The position numbers and the translations under genes were made by a program. Of a stretch of 64,000 nt of DNA, positions 9,359-18,232 are shown one piece after another; positions within the stretch are counted from its first letter, which is position 1; each line of letters begins with the position of its first letter. The stretch comes from CBDCUQ01 sp965222835 (GTDB taxonomy: Bacteria > Pseudomonadota > Alphaproteobacteria > Rhizobiales > Hyphomicrobiaceae). The stretch spans positions 248,001-312,000 of the forward strand of contig CBDCUQ010000004.1 in the NCBI GenBank assembly GCA_965222835.1, written 5' to 3'. The notes below the pieces were generated by a model. It was not told the origin of the DNA and ran no database searches. It saw only the letters and a list, made by a program, of their open reading frames with translations.

Positions 9359-9766
9359 ATTGAGAGTTGCCCTTGATTTCAATGAATAAATTGGCCGTGA
9401 CGTTAGAGTCTCAGAAGACCCTCAGATTTTTGGTCTGAGGGTCATGTCAAAAACTGTTATTTAGTTTCAGTCATCTAAACCGCGTATGATTAGACGATTC
9501 CTACGGAGCCGTTTTGCCCCTTGACGCAATCTCATTACGTGACATTGCCCGGCAGCGGAAATGCGAAAAGTGATCTGAAGATATCAGTGAACCGGAATTC
9601 GGAGCCAATTGTTTCGCTGTTGGAGTACGAACGGATGTGTAATTGCAAACTTGCTTAGACTGCAAATGACCCAAAGGAGACATTTTTTCTCTGCCGCAGG
9701 CATGTTTCTAACTGAGACGACACTAGAGTCAGCGGGGTGTTTGGCGTTGGTACGATCGCTTCAACG
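9359..9766. other. Island 1 left-end intergenic DNA
   Basis: About 400 bases without a credible gene. The first 150 bases resemble the DNA right of copy B (shared AATAAATTG, the hairpin and a CCGTTTT stretch), which suggests a conserved element end. Nothing else was recognised. Confidence 0.5.
9417..9443. repeat. Inverted repeat inside island end A
   Basis: Perfect 10-base arms (GACCCTCAGA / TCTGAGGGTC) around a 7-base loop, 59 bases inside copy A. The arm repeats the anticodon-arm sequence of the tRNA fragment itself. Equivalent hairpins follow copies B and D at 49-50 bases. Candidate recombinase-binding arm site; it could alternatively act as a terminator. Confidence 0.6.
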
Positions 9767-10555
9767 TCACGCCTGCGCCTCAAATGTTGGGCGCCCAGCA
9801 ATAATCCAATAGCCGAGACCCATGACAATCGCACCGGATATGAGATTGCCGATGGACACCCAAAAGAGATTGTGACCTGCGCCTACAACTGTGACGCTTG
9901 ATGGGTGCTCTGATAGGAGTGCAATTGAGAAAACAGTCATGTTGGCGACGCTGTGTTCGAAGCCTGCCGCAATAAATGCAAACAGACACCAAAATATGAT
10001 GATGCACTTTGCCGTGTCGTCCTTAGTGCGCGCGCCTGCCCAAAGCGCCAAACACACCAACCAATTGCACAGCATCCCTCGTGCCGTCAGTTCAGCGGCC
10101 GTTCCCGACATCTTCTTGGCCGCAACCGCATGAATGAGATCATTGCCTCCGGATTCAAGCACAACGCCGCCGCCGCCGGTGACGAAAAGAACGGCGAGGG
10201 CGACTGACCCAACGAGATTTCCAATCCACGTGGCCGCCCAACATGAGAGCATGTTCACACTCGTACAGCTTCCTGTGAGGCGACCCATGGTCGCGTACAT
10301 GGCGTGGCCGGTAAATAAATCCGAGCCTGCAAACACGACGAGCGTGAGTGCAATACCGAAGCTGGCACCCATGATTAGGTTGCGCACAGATTCATCTGCA
10401 GTTTGACCGACTGAAAATATGAGGATGATTCCCACACCGACATATGCACCGGCCATCATGGCGGAAACGGCGAACCCACGCGGATCATCCTTCAAAGATT
10501 GCGCCTTATTGCCCGCAAGCTCTGCAAAGTGCGCTACTGTTTCGCCAACCGTCAT
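9767..10555 (-). CDS. Formate/nitrite transporter family channel
   Basis: 262 residues with six predicted membrane segments, the size of FocA/NirC-type pentameric channels that carry formate, nitrite or related monovalent anions across the inner membrane. The family signature GFEHSVANM holds the conserved pore histidine. The start at 10555 overlaps the stop of the upstream gene (ATGA) and fits the family N-terminus (MTVGETVAHFAELAG). A longer frame reaching 11173 reads through the upstream gene in a shadow frame. Last gene of the sNOR operon and close to hao genes, so nitrite, the product of hydroxylamine/NO metabolism, is the likely substrate; this is inference. Confidence 0.88.
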   Translation of the reverse strand: MTVGETVAHFAELAGNKAQSLKDDPRGFAVSAMMAGAYVGVGIILIFSVGQTADESVRNLIMGASFGIALTLVVFAGSDLFTGHAMYATMGRLTGSCTSVNMLSCWAATWIGNLVGSVALAVLFVTGGGGVVLESGGNDLIHAVAAKKMSGTAAELTARGMLCNWLVCLALWAGARTKDDTAKCIIIFWCLFAFIAAGFEHSVANMTVFSIALLSEHPSSVTVVGAGHNLFWVSIGNLISGAIVMGLGYWIIAGRPTFEAQA

Positions 10556-11127
10556 TGAGCTGCCGCGATGCGCATGCGCACCAGAAACGTGCCGGTTCGA
10601 GGGCTGAACAGCGGTATGATCCATAGCAGTGAAACTCCAAGCGCAACAAAAAGGAAACCGTAGCCGAGGCGCTCCTGGTCGCTCGCGAGGTAGGCGTTGC
10701 AAATCCGATCCGGTGCATGCGTGTACAAAAATGCCAGGACGCCAAGCATTGAAATTGCCTGTGCTTTCAAGAAGCCCCGCAACAGGGGGTGAGCTTGCGG
10801 CCACCCCATCACGAGAGGCCCCCCGATCAAGAGTGGAACGGAAACGAACTTGGCGGCCTCTACGACAGGGGAGGCGAGTGCGGCATCGATTGATCTGGGC
10901 AACATCCAGTAGGCAATTGCAAACACCGCGACCAAAAGTGAGGCGACACCGCCGCGATTCCAAGCCCCTTCGACAATGACCGAGCCGCTGACAGCTAACG
11001 CTCCGGCAAGGACGAGTAGAGGCAGCTGTACAAGAATGTGTGTGACGGGATCGCTTTCGAGCGGCCCCCGCAAAACAAAGCAGATGCCGACCAGAAAAGC
11101 TGCGATCATGGGCTTCGCATGTATCAT
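10552..11127 (-). CDS. Membrane protein of the norSY-senC-orf1 type operon
   Basis: 191 residues, almost entirely hydrophobic, with about five membrane segments (for example VGICFVLRG, LLVLAGALAVSG, LLVAVFAIAYWML). I recognise no catalytic motif. It overlaps both neighbours by 4 bases and follows a SenC gene behind a two-subunit haem-copper enzyme. In ammonia-oxidising bacteria the sNOR genes are followed by senC and an unnamed membrane orf1, so this is probably that orf1, perhaps an assembly factor. The assignment is by position and topology. Confidence 0.65.
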   Translation of the reverse strand: MIHAKPMIAAFLVGICFVLRGPLESDPVTHILVQLPLLVLAGALAVSGSVIVEGAWNRGGVASLLVAVFAIAYWMLPRSIDAALASPVVEAAKFVSVPLLIGGPLVMGWPQAHPLLRGFLKAQAISMLGVLAFLYTHAPDRICNAYLASDQERLGYGFLFVALGVSLLWIIPLFSPRTGTFLVRMRIAAAQ

Positions 11128-11723
11128 GAAGCTGCCTTGCGAACGGCCGAAACGGCGCCATCGATGTCGTCAATATCGAGAATCGAAACGAGCCGGCCCG
11201 TTGGGTCTACGATATGCAGCGCTGCATTGTGCTCGAACCCGCCGAACGCGTCCGGAATGACGACGACGCCAAACGTGCCCAACAACTTCAGCAGGTCCGC
11301 CGGAGAAGACCGGGCGACAGTCCAAATTTCACCATTCGCACCGTGCGCCTTGCCGTAAGAAGCAAGCGCGCTCTTGTCGTCATTTCTCGGGTCAAAGCTA
11401 ATCGACAAAATTCGCACGCGATTACTCAGGCCATCGGATGCTAGGCGATCGCGCAGGCGGGCGAGATTCGTACCGGTTGTCCGGCAGATCGTGGGGCAAC
11501 GTGTGTAGATGAATTCGACAAAAGTGAACTTACCGCCGTCTATGAGACGCGTTGTCGAACCCAGCATCGTTTCTAGGCCGACATCGGTAACAGCCGGTTT
11601 TACCCGGAGCACAGAAACGCGCCGCGCGCCCTCTGCGGTGACAGCTTGCAGACTATCGGTCGCGCACCACAGAACGCTGCTTCCGATCGCGGTTACACAA
11701 AGCGATGCCCACAGCGCCTGCAT
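11124..11723 (-). CDS. senC: SCO1/SenC-family copper chaperone
   Basis: 199 residues with an N-terminal anchor and a thioredoxin-fold SCO domain. The copper ligands are present: CPTIC (CxxxC) in FVEFIYTRCPTIC and the distal His in NAALHIVDPTG. SCO proteins insert copper into the CuA site of haem-copper oxidase subunit II. The neighbour upstream is a CuA-type subunit with its catalytic subunit, which fits. It starts seven bases after the catalytic subunit stop and overlaps the next gene. Confidence 0.88.
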   Translation of the reverse strand: MQALWASLCVTAIGSSVLWCATDSLQAVTAEGARRVSVLRVKPAVTDVGLETMLGSTTRLIDGGKFTFVEFIYTRCPTICRTTGTNLARLRDRLASDGLSNRVRILSISFDPRNDDKSALASYGKAHGANGEIWTVARSSPADLLKLLGTFGVVVIPDAFGGFEHNAALHIVDPTGRLVSILDIDDIDGAVSAVRKAAS

Positions 11724-11729
11724 TTGATC

Positions 11730-13169
11730 CTAACCTGCTGAGCGCCGCGAGAGTCCCCGTAGGTAGGTTGTCACAATTAGCAAGGCGCCAACGACAACCA
11801 ATACGCCAAACGCCGTGGCAATGCGGTCCTGCAGGAACCATTCGGGCGCATGAACGGCCCAACGACGTGGAATCGACAGCGCACCTGACACAAGAAACAT
11901 CACCGTAAAACCTGCGCCACCCAGCAAGTACGCGGTAAATGCCAACCGATCGAGGCCGGTAAATTCAGCCGCTCGGGTTTCCTTGGCGAGCCACGCCATG
12001 AAACCAAAGCTCATCGCGATTACACCCAGGATGAGATACATATGGAAATGAGCGGGCACCCACAGTGTATTATGCATGACCTTGTTGACGGAAATCATTC
12101 CATCAATGACGGCCGGCACCGTTCCCACGGACCAACCGGCCACACCTAGCACAAGAAGAGCAGAAGCCAGGTCCCACCGGATATTGGAGCCGCGTAAGAA
12201 CAGGCAGAGGGAGAACGCGGTTACAGCAAGAAGAGGAATGCCGGACAGATAAGAGATCACCTGCCCCATCACCAGTGCCCAACCGGGCATTACGGTATCC
12301 TGCAATAGATGATGGGGATAAACCGCCATGACAAAGAGCAGGATCGCCGTCCATGCGATTGCAAAGATGCGCGATGTTTTCCAAGGCCTGCCCGTATACT
12401 CCGGGATTAGCTCATAGACCGCAATCACGGCCATGTAGATGCTAGCGTTAATAAAAACATGGCCAAAAAAGAAAATCATGTTCTTGGCGAGCAATGCATC
12501 AACCGCAAATCCTGGCACCAGCAAATTGATGAGGCTGGAAACAAGAACAGCGGCGCCGACGACTATGCCGATCACATTGAAAATGGTTGTCGCCATCGCC
12601 GCGACCACCGTCGGCGGCGGTGCGTCTTCCTCGCGCCCATTTCCGAAGGCGAGCGGCCAGGCAAGTGCCCCGCCGATGCCACCGAATTTTGCAATCAACT
12701 TACGTCCGACTTCCAGATAGAACAGCAAGAAGCCGACACCGATGACTGTATAGCCGAGAATGAACGCGGCTGCTGCAGGGGCTTCCCATGCTCCACCTGA
12801 AATTGCGGGCAAAGGAAATAGGAACGTCCACGCACCACCATATCCGCCAACAAAGATACTGCCGAGGATAAGAACGACACCAGTTAGAAACAGCCCAAGA
12901 AACGCCCAATAGATTTGCGGCAGGAGCGTAACGTACCGGCCAACAAAATACCAAAGAATGGCAGCTCCAGCTAAGCCAGCGGCACCCACCATGCCAGCTC
13001 CATGCGCGGTCATGATCTGATAAAACAAAACTGGATCGAGTGTTATGAGATCACCTTGAGCCGAACGCATCAGAAGACCAAAGATCATCATCAGGAGAAT
13101 CACAACACCGACAAGCAACATTGTGAGTTTGACCGGGCCGGCATGAGTACTCTGCGTATCAATGGTCAT
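11730..13169 (-). CDS. Haem-copper catalytic subunit, sNOR type (NO reductase-like)
   Basis: About 479 residues, 12 membrane segments. The six canonical metal-binding histidines are visible: TAHGAGM and the second His of PAHFHMY for low-spin haem; FFFGH and YPHH for CuB; and the first His of PAHFHMY for high-spin haem. Where cytochrome oxidases have the CuB-linked Tyr (HPEVY), this protein has HVFIN, so the cross-linked Tyr is absent. The following VYELIPEYTGRPW resembles sNOR-type enzymes from ammonia oxidisers. Gene order (CuA subunit, this subunit, SenC, membrane protein) matches norSY-senC-orf1. Likely role: two-electron reduction of NO to N2O in the inner membrane. A GTG at 13184 overlapping the upstream stop is an alternative start; ATG 13169 has AGAGG in front. 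An oxidase role is not excluded. Confidence 0.75.
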   Translation of the reverse strand: MTIDTQSTHAGPVKLTMLLVGVVILLMMIFGLLMRSAQGDLITLDPVLFYQIMTAHGAGMVGAAGLAGAAILWYFVGRYVTLLPQIYWAFLGLFLTGVVLILGSIFVGGYGGAWTFLFPLPAISGGAWEAPAAAAFILGYTVIGVGFLLFYLEVGRKLIAKFGGIGGALAWPLAFGNGREEDAPPPTVVAAMATTIFNVIGIVVGAAVLVSSLINLLVPGFAVDALLAKNMIFFFGHVFINASIYMAVIAVYELIPEYTGRPWKTSRIFAIAWTAILLFVMAVYPHHLLQDTVMPGWALVMGQVISYLSGIPLLAVTAFSLCLFLRGSNIRWDLASALLVLGVAGWSVGTVPAVIDGMISVNKVMHNTLWVPAHFHMYLILGVIAMSFGFMAWLAKETRAAEFTGLDRLAFTAYLLGGAGFTVMFLVSGALSIPRRWAVHAPEWFLQDRIATAFGVLVVVGALLIVTTYLRGLSRRSAG

Positions 13170-13180
13170 GTTGGTGCCTC

Positions 13181-13684
13181 TCACTCAGATGTGACTTCGA
13201 ACTTGCTGTTCATGGTGTGATGGCCAATGCCGCAAAACTCCATGCAGATAATCTTGTAGATCCCCCCTGCCTCAAACGTGTGCTCAACTTTGTTGACGTA
13301 ACCAGGCATGGCCTGAGTTTGAAACAGCAGCTGGCCGGTTGAATCGACGACGCCTAGTCCATGTGTGACATCCTTAGTGTGCACATTGAAGACGACAGGC
13401 TCACCAAGCGGAACCGTTTTCTTGTCGATTTCCCAGTGCCATTGGAATCCCGTCGCATTCACTGTCACGACGTCGGGCGATGCACGCACGGCATGGGGCC
13501 ACGACCATAGAGAGGCAATCGTGACCACCGCACCAAATGCCAACAGCCCCCAGATGAGCTGGGATCTTTTCTGATTAGCATTTTTGAGTGTTGTCGTTTG
13601 GCCCGTTGATCTGATCGCAGCGATAAACAGAGCTGAAACGATTGCCATTAGCGCTAGAGTGATTGCCAAAACCGTCAGTTGCAT
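13181..13684 (-). CDS. CuA-type subunit II of the sNOR-like enzyme
   Basis: 167 residues: one N-terminal membrane segment plus a second hydrophobic stretch, then a periplasmic cupredoxin domain. The CuA ligand set is complete: His in VTHGLG, then CMEFCGIGHHTM (Cys, Glu carbonyl, Cys, His, Met). It accepts electrons from a soluble c-type cytochrome and passes them to the catalytic subunit encoded next. First gene of a five-gene operon on the minus strand. Its start faces a broken NsrR-like gene 95 bases away, which suggests that the operon was once NO-regulated. Confidence 0.85.
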   Translation of the reverse strand: MQLTVLAITLALMAIVSALFIAAIRSTGQTTTLKNANQKRSQLIWGLLAFGAVVTIASLWSWPHAVRASPDVVTVNATGFQWHWEIDKKTVPLGEPVVFNVHTKDVTHGLGVVDSTGQLLFQTQAMPGYVNKVEHTFEAGGIYKIICMEFCGIGHHTMNSKFEVTSE

Positions 13685-13778
13685 GCCGAAACCCCTTGCT
13701 AATCAAAATACGCACCTCAATTGCGCATTATCGAGATACGCTCGTCTCGTCAACGTCAAAGTCCAAGAAGCCAGAGCA

Positions 13779-14225
13779 ATGCAGATCAACGCGTTTTCAG
13801 ACTACATACTTAGAATCTTGGTGTGCCTTGCGCCGGCAGACAATCGGCTTGTCTCGAGCCACGAGATCGCGGACGCTTAAGGCTTGTCGTTTGATCACAT
13901 CGCCAAAGCCGGGCAGCTCCTATCGCGCGAAGGGTACGTGGATGCCGTGCGTGGGCGCGGCGGCGGTATGGGTTTGGCGTTGGATCCGTCTGAGATTTTA
14001 ATCGGCCAGGTGCTTCGAGCCACCGAAGCTGGCACCGGATTGGGGGAATGCATGCTTACAGATGTAGCGGAATGTATTTTTGCGGCGTGTTGTGGACTTA
14101 CGCCGATCCTTTCCCAGGCCAGTGAACAATTCTACCGATTGCTTGATGAGCGCATTTTGTCTGAGGCCATTCCCAGGAAGCGACTGTTGAGAAAGGCACT
14201 CGGGGTTGAGCCAACAGGCACGTAA
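13779..14225 (+). pseudogene. nsrR: NsrR-like Rrf2 regulator with in-frame stop
   Basis: The frame from ATG 13779 reads MQINAFSDYILRILVCLA, an NsrR-like Rrf2 winged-helix start, then meets TAA at 13878-13880 in IADA*GLSFDHI. Reading continues in the same frame to 14225 with YVDAVRGRGGGM, the rest of the DNA-binding domain, and Cys residues in GECMLTDVAECIFAACC where NsrR binds its Fe-S cluster. In NsrR the residue at the stop is usually Tyr, so a single base change explains it. NsrR represses NO-detoxifying genes until NO destroys its cluster. Placed divergently to the sNOR operon. Loss would derepress sNOR; a sequencing error is the main alternative. Confidence 0.75.
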
Positions 14226-14555
14226 GTTAGATCTTGCCGTTGTGTGCCACGCGGCATAGCAAGCTGATATGCAAGAAATTTCTTGAGTTCCAATCATGCC
14301 AGACGCCAACCGGACCGAGCTGGCGAGGGCCGTCCTTTTGCGACAACCGCTTGGATCCATGTCCGCTCTTTTGCACTGCACATCTGTCCCGAACCGATTT
14401 GATTGGGCAGCCTTGGTTCTACTCTGTGTGACGCCAGGCTTCGGCGCACGGGACGAACCGGCACCACGAAAAATTCGGATCGTGGAACTTTCTACATGCT
14501 TTCCAATGTCGAAGGATGCGGCCTATGTGGGCGCAATCCTTCTTGGGGAAACGAA
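14226..14555. other. Leader region of the hao operon
   Basis: 330 bases with no gene. Several short frames pass through but show no conserved features. The promoter of the hao operon must lie here; I could not identify a convincing -35/-10 pair. Confidence 0.35.
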
Positions 14556-16280
14556 ATGACTTCTTGTGGCAAATTGGGTCGGGCCTCGGGCCGCCAGCTC
14601 GCTTCGGCAGCAGTCGCCGTGATCATCGGTCTTGCTTCACAATTCAGTGTTGCCAAAGCTGATATCCCAAATGAGCTTTACGAAGCTCTCGGCATCGAGA
14701 AGTCTGCGAGCCCAAAGGAACTCTATGACGCTCTAGAGAAGCGGTACCACGATCCGGCGCAAGGTGCGGGGAAGGGGAAGTACGGCGACTTGTGGGAAGA
14801 GATCCCCATGAGCAAGTATTTTAATCCCGGCACGTTCTACAAGCCGCCCACCTCGGTAAAGGATGTTACCGACGGAGCCGGATGCATAAAGTGTCACTCT
14901 GATGAATCGCCAGGCTATGTGACCGGGTGGAAGAAGAGCGTGCACTCGAACCTCAATGCTATCCGGAACCTAAACCCGGGCGATCCTCGCTATTACAAGA
15001 AGGAGAAGCTGGAGCAGGTGGAGAAGAACCTTCGCTCGATGGGCAAGCTCGGCAAGGGCGAGCAGTTGAGCGAGGTTGGGTGCATCGATTGTCACGTTGG
15101 TATCGGGGCAAAGACCGGCGATCACCGTAAAGACTTGCGCCTACCAGATGCCGCCGTTTGCGGCACCTGCCACCTCAAGGAGTTCGCCGAACGCGAATCG
15201 GAGCGCGATACGGCGATCTGGCCGAACGACGAATGGCCAAAGGGACGCCCCTCGCACGCGTTGGACTATCGCGCCAACGTGGAGACGGGAATCTGGGCTG
15301 GCATGGAACAGCGCGAGGTCGCCGAAGGCTGCACAGCATGCCACAACACGCAGAACAAATGCGACAGTTGCCATACGCGGCATCAGTTCTCAGTGGCCGA
15401 GTCACGCAAGCCTGAGGCGTGCGCCATGTGCCACCGTGGCATCGATCACAACAATTATGAAAACTACATCATGTCAAAGCACGGCTCCATCTACACGTCC
15501 CTGGGGGACGAGTGGAATTGGGAAGTGCAGCTCAAGGATGCTGTGGCCAAGGGCGGGCAAACTGCTCCGACGTGTGCAAGCTGCCACATGGAGTACAAGG
15601 GCAAGTACGGACATAACGTTGTTCGCAAGGTGCGTTGGGGTAACTATCCAGCGGTACCGGGCGTCGCTGAAAACATCACCAGCGATTGGTCGAACAAACG
15701 TCTGGAGGCCTGGGTGACGACGTGTACGCAGTGCCATTCGGAGCGCTTTGCCCGGTCCTATCTAGAGTTGATGGACAAGGCCACTTTGGACGGTCTCGCC
15801 AAGTACAAGGAGGCCCATGAGGTTGTCGTGAAACTTCACGAGGACGGCCTGCTGCCGGGACAGAAGACCAATCGTCCGACACCGCCGAAACCGGAGAAAG
15901 ATGGGCCTGTGTCGTTCTTCCAGCTGTTCTGGTCGAAGGGCAACAATCCAACCGCCGTCGAGGTGGAGGCCATGGAGATGGGCGAGAACGACTTGGTCAA
16001 GCTGCATGTTGGCGTTGCCCACGTCAATCCGGGCAACTGGACCTACACCGAGGGCTGGGAGTCGCTTATCCGCGCCTACTCCAAGATCATGCAAGCCGAC
16101 ACCCAGATCCGCGAGATGGCGGCTCTGAAGGAGAAGGTGGCCAAGCTCGAAGAAACAAAGAGGGGCGATATCCTTGATCTTAACGGCCCGGTGCGTAAGG
16201 CGGCATTCGGCGGCCTTGGAGGAGGCTTGCTCCTCATCGGCTTCCTGATGCTGTTCCGGGGCTGGCGTCGCGAAGACTAA
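14556..16280 (+). CDS. haoA: Octahaem hydroxylamine oxidoreductase
   Basis: Periplasmic enzyme oxidising hydroxylamine (to NO or nitrite) and releasing electrons to c554. 574 residues: signal peptide, then eight CXXCH haem motifs from about residue 110 (CIKCH) to 390 (CTQCH). The eight are CIKCH, CIDCH, CGTCH, CTACH, CDSCH, CAMCH, CASCH and CTQCH. Segments ENITSDWS, TQCHSERFARSY and LFWSKGNNP closely resemble the enzyme of ammonia oxidisers. Tyr497 in NPGNWTYTEGW lies 77 residues from the C-terminus and is my candidate for the Tyr cross-linked to the P460 haem. A C-terminal membrane segment (GGLGGGLLLIGFLMLF) ends in RGWRRED. ATG 14556 follows GGGGAA and gives a proper signal peptide. First gene of the haoA-haoB-cycA-cycB run. 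Confidence 0.93.
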   Translation: MTSCGKLGRASGRQLASAAVAVIIGLASQFSVAKADIPNELYEALGIEKSASPKELYDALEKRYHDPAQGAGKGKYGDLWEEIPMSKYFNPGTFYKPPTSVKDVTDGAGCIKCHSDESPGYVTGWKKSVHSNLNAIRNLNPGDPRYYKKEKLEQVEKNLRSMGKLGKGEQLSEVGCIDCHVGIGAKTGDHRKDLRLPDAAVCGTCHLKEFAERESERDTAIWPNDEWPKGRPSHALDYRANVETGIWAGMEQREVAEGCTACHNTQNKCDSCHTRHQFSVAESRKPEACAMCHRGIDHNNYENYIMSKHGSIYTSLGDEWNWEVQLKDAVAKGGQTAPTCASCHMEYKGKYGHNVVRKVRWGNYPAVPGVAENITSDWSNKRLEAWVTTCTQCHSERFARSYLELMDKATLDGLAKYKEAHEVVVKLHEDGLLPGQKTNRPTPPKPEKDGPVSFFQLFWSKGNNPTAVEVEAMEMGENDLVKLHVGVAHVNPGNWTYTEGWESLIRAYSKIMQADTQIREMAALKEKVAKLEETKRGDILDLNGPVRKAAFGGLGGGLLLIGFLMLFRGWRRED

Positions 16281-16335
16281 GGAGGTACCAAACCGCTAGC
16301 TTGTAGCACTAGGCAATCGACCAAAAGGTAACCCC

Positions 16336-17355
16336 ATGAAACGAGCCCTTCCGCTGTTTGGAATTGTCCTGATGGCGGGAGGGCTTCTTATTCTGGGCGC
16401 CGTGTTCTCCAGCTTCTGGACGCCGTCTCCACCACCATTCACATATGAGCTCGTAGCCGAGGGAAAGGCAAAGTCGTTTCCTACACTCGGGCTTAAAGAG
16501 CGAAGCGACCTCGCGGTCAAGAAGTACGAGGTTCGCGTTCCCGGTATCGACAAGCCAATTGCCAGTTTTCATGCCGTCGAAAAGGGGGATGGGGTGTCCC
16601 CGGTTCTCCTTGAATGGCAGAACCATCTGGCCGAGCCGGTGCTCACGCTTACGAGCACGATGAAGGAGACGAAAGCGGTCGCCGAAGCGATTAAAAAGCA
16701 CGCGCCAACCGATGCAAAGATCCTTGGTTGGTGGGATACGTCACAACGACTTAGCCTTCTCTCGGATTCTACATTCATATTTGGTGAGAATCTGAACCGG
16801 CCCGTTTTCATTCCTGCCATGTGGGTGAACCGGCGGCGCTTTATCGAGGATCATGAAAGGAAATTCTGGAAGACTTCCTCGAAGAGCGATACCGCACAGC
16901 GGTTTGAGGGTTTCATCGATGCGCTTCTGTCCGACGAGACCGTCGGCGTCGCAAAACTGAGGCAGCTCGTGGGTGAGGGGCAAGCCTACATTGTCCTACA
17001 CCTATCGGACATCTACAAGATTGGCGCCCTCGCCCCCGAGCAGATCTCCGTGGGCTATAAGGATTTCAGCGTCTCAGGAAAGATGCACGGCCAAATCAAG
17101 CGCATCAAAGGCTGGATCAAGGAGGAAGGCCACAAGGCGCATGCCGTCATGTCAATCAGCGATCAGATGCGCCGTGTCTTCTTTCTGGCGGACGAGACGT
17201 CGAGGGAAACGCTGATCGCGCGAATGCTACCCTTCAACACGTCTAATCCCTTTAGGCTTGAAGGGGTAAGCGTCGTCTACCAGCATGGCGGATACTGGGT
17301 GTACAAGCTTGAGGCGAAGAAGTTGGCCAACAGTGCTGTGCCCGAAGGCCAATAG
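16336..17355 (+). CDS. haoB: HaoB-like protein of the hydroxylamine oxidation operon
   Basis: 339 residues with a single N-terminal membrane anchor (LFGIVLMAGGLLILGAVFSSF) and a large domain outside the membrane; no haem motif. It sits between haoA and the c554 gene, the place of haoB in ammonia-oxidising bacteria, and agrees in size and topology. The biochemical role of HaoB is not established; an assembly or docking role has been proposed from gene order. Assignment rests on position, topology and general resemblance, not on a catalytic motif. Confidence 0.75.
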   Translation: MKRALPLFGIVLMAGGLLILGAVFSSFWTPSPPPFTYELVAEGKAKSFPTLGLKERSDLAVKKYEVRVPGIDKPIASFHAVEKGDGVSPVLLEWQNHLAEPVLTLTSTMKETKAVAEAIKKHAPTDAKILGWWDTSQRLSLLSDSTFIFGENLNRPVFIPAMWVNRRRFIEDHERKFWKTSSKSDTAQRFEGFIDALLSDETVGVAKLRQLVGEGQAYIVLHLSDIYKIGALAPEQISVGYKDFSVSGKMHGQIKRIKGWIKEEGHKAHAVMSISDQMRRVFFLADETSRETLIARMLPFNTSNPFRLEGVSVVYQHGGYWVYKLEAKKLANSAVPEGQ

Positions 17356-17514
17356 CGGGAGGCGGCGCATTTGGGGAACACCTACAATCGATCGAGTTGC
17401 GGTCTCAGGAAAAAATCAGGGGCCGGCACTACAGCTCGTTTTGTTTTTCGCCTCTAAATGAGGCCGCGTTGGCCAGCCAGCCACTATCGATCCCGCCAGC
17501 GGAGTTCCCTTGAG

Positions 17515-18228
17515 ATGCCCTTGCGAGCAGCACTTCATTGGCTTTTTGCCCCGATCCTTCTCGCTTTCATAGCGTTGCCAGCTATGGCCGAGGAGGATTT
17601 TGAGTTTGAAGGTCGCAAGAAGTGCAGCAATTGCCACAAGAGCGAGCACGAGTCCTGGAAAAAGACAGGGCACGCGAAGGCTATTCACTCCTTGGAGCCC
17701 GGGAACAAGCGCGAGGCGAAGCTTAAGGCCGATCTCGACCCGGAAAAGGACTATAGCGAAGATAAGAAATGTATTGGGTGCCACGTCACTGGGTTTGGGC
17801 AGGGCGGCGGATATGACCTGGAGGATCCGAGCAAGTATTTGACGGGCGTGACTTGTGAATCCTGCCACGGCCCCGGCTCGGAGTACAGGCTTCTCCACCG
17901 CAAAGCGGGCGAAAAGTTTGAGCGCTTGAAAGAAACAATGCCACGTCAAGATCTCGCAGACGCTGGACAGGATTTTCACTTCATCGAACGCTGCAACGCC
18001 TGCCATATGAACTATGAAGGCTCGCCATGGCAGGGGGCGAAGAAGCCATATACGCCGTTTACACCCAAGGTGGACCCCAAATACGCATTCGATTTCGAGA
18101 AGGCCATTAGAGACGACAAGGCGATGCACGCCCACTTCAAACTGGAAGGCACATTTACGGGCCCGCCCCTGCCGTCGTTTCACGAGGAGTTCCAGTCAAC
18201 AGCCAAACCAATTAACATAGAAGAGTAG
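17515..18228 (+). CDS. cycA: Tetrahaem cytochrome c554
   Basis: 237 residues: signal peptide (LLAFIALPAMA) and four CXXCH motifs, CSNCH (about residue 37), CIGCH, CESCH and CNACH, spaced as in c554 of ammonia oxidisers. It takes electron pairs from hydroxylamine oxidoreductase in the periplasm and delivers them to a quinone-linked tetrahaem protein. That protein is encoded 4 bases downstream. ATG 17515 is favoured because GGAG precedes it and the signal peptide starts there; the frame runs back to 17458. A 159-base gap from haoB leaves room for an internal promoter. Confidence 0.9.
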   Translation: MPLRAALHWLFAPILLAFIALPAMAEEDFEFEGRKKCSNCHKSEHESWKKTGHAKAIHSLEPGNKREAKLKADLDPEKDYSEDKKCIGCHVTGFGQGGGYDLEDPSKYLTGVTCESCHGPGSEYRLLHRKAGEKFERLKETMPRQDLADAGQDFHFIERCNACHMNYEGSPWQGAKKPYTPFTPKVDPKYAFDFEKAIRDDKAMHAHFKLEGTFTGPPLPSFHEEFQSTAKPINIEE

Positions 18229-18232
18229 CGTT

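Noticed and set aside
10556..11173. N-terminal extension of the formate/nitrite channel frame
   Set aside because: It reads through the overlapping membrane-protein gene in a shadow frame, is Arg/Cys-rich and has no family similarity; the channel starts at 10555.
11730..13684. Ordinary cytochrome c oxidase
   Set aside because: Considered, but the CuB-linked Tyr is absent and the operon order matches sNOR; retained only as an alternative.
17416..18183. 255-residue minus-strand frame opposite the c554 gene
   Set aside because: Antisense to four clear haem motifs; no recognisable features.
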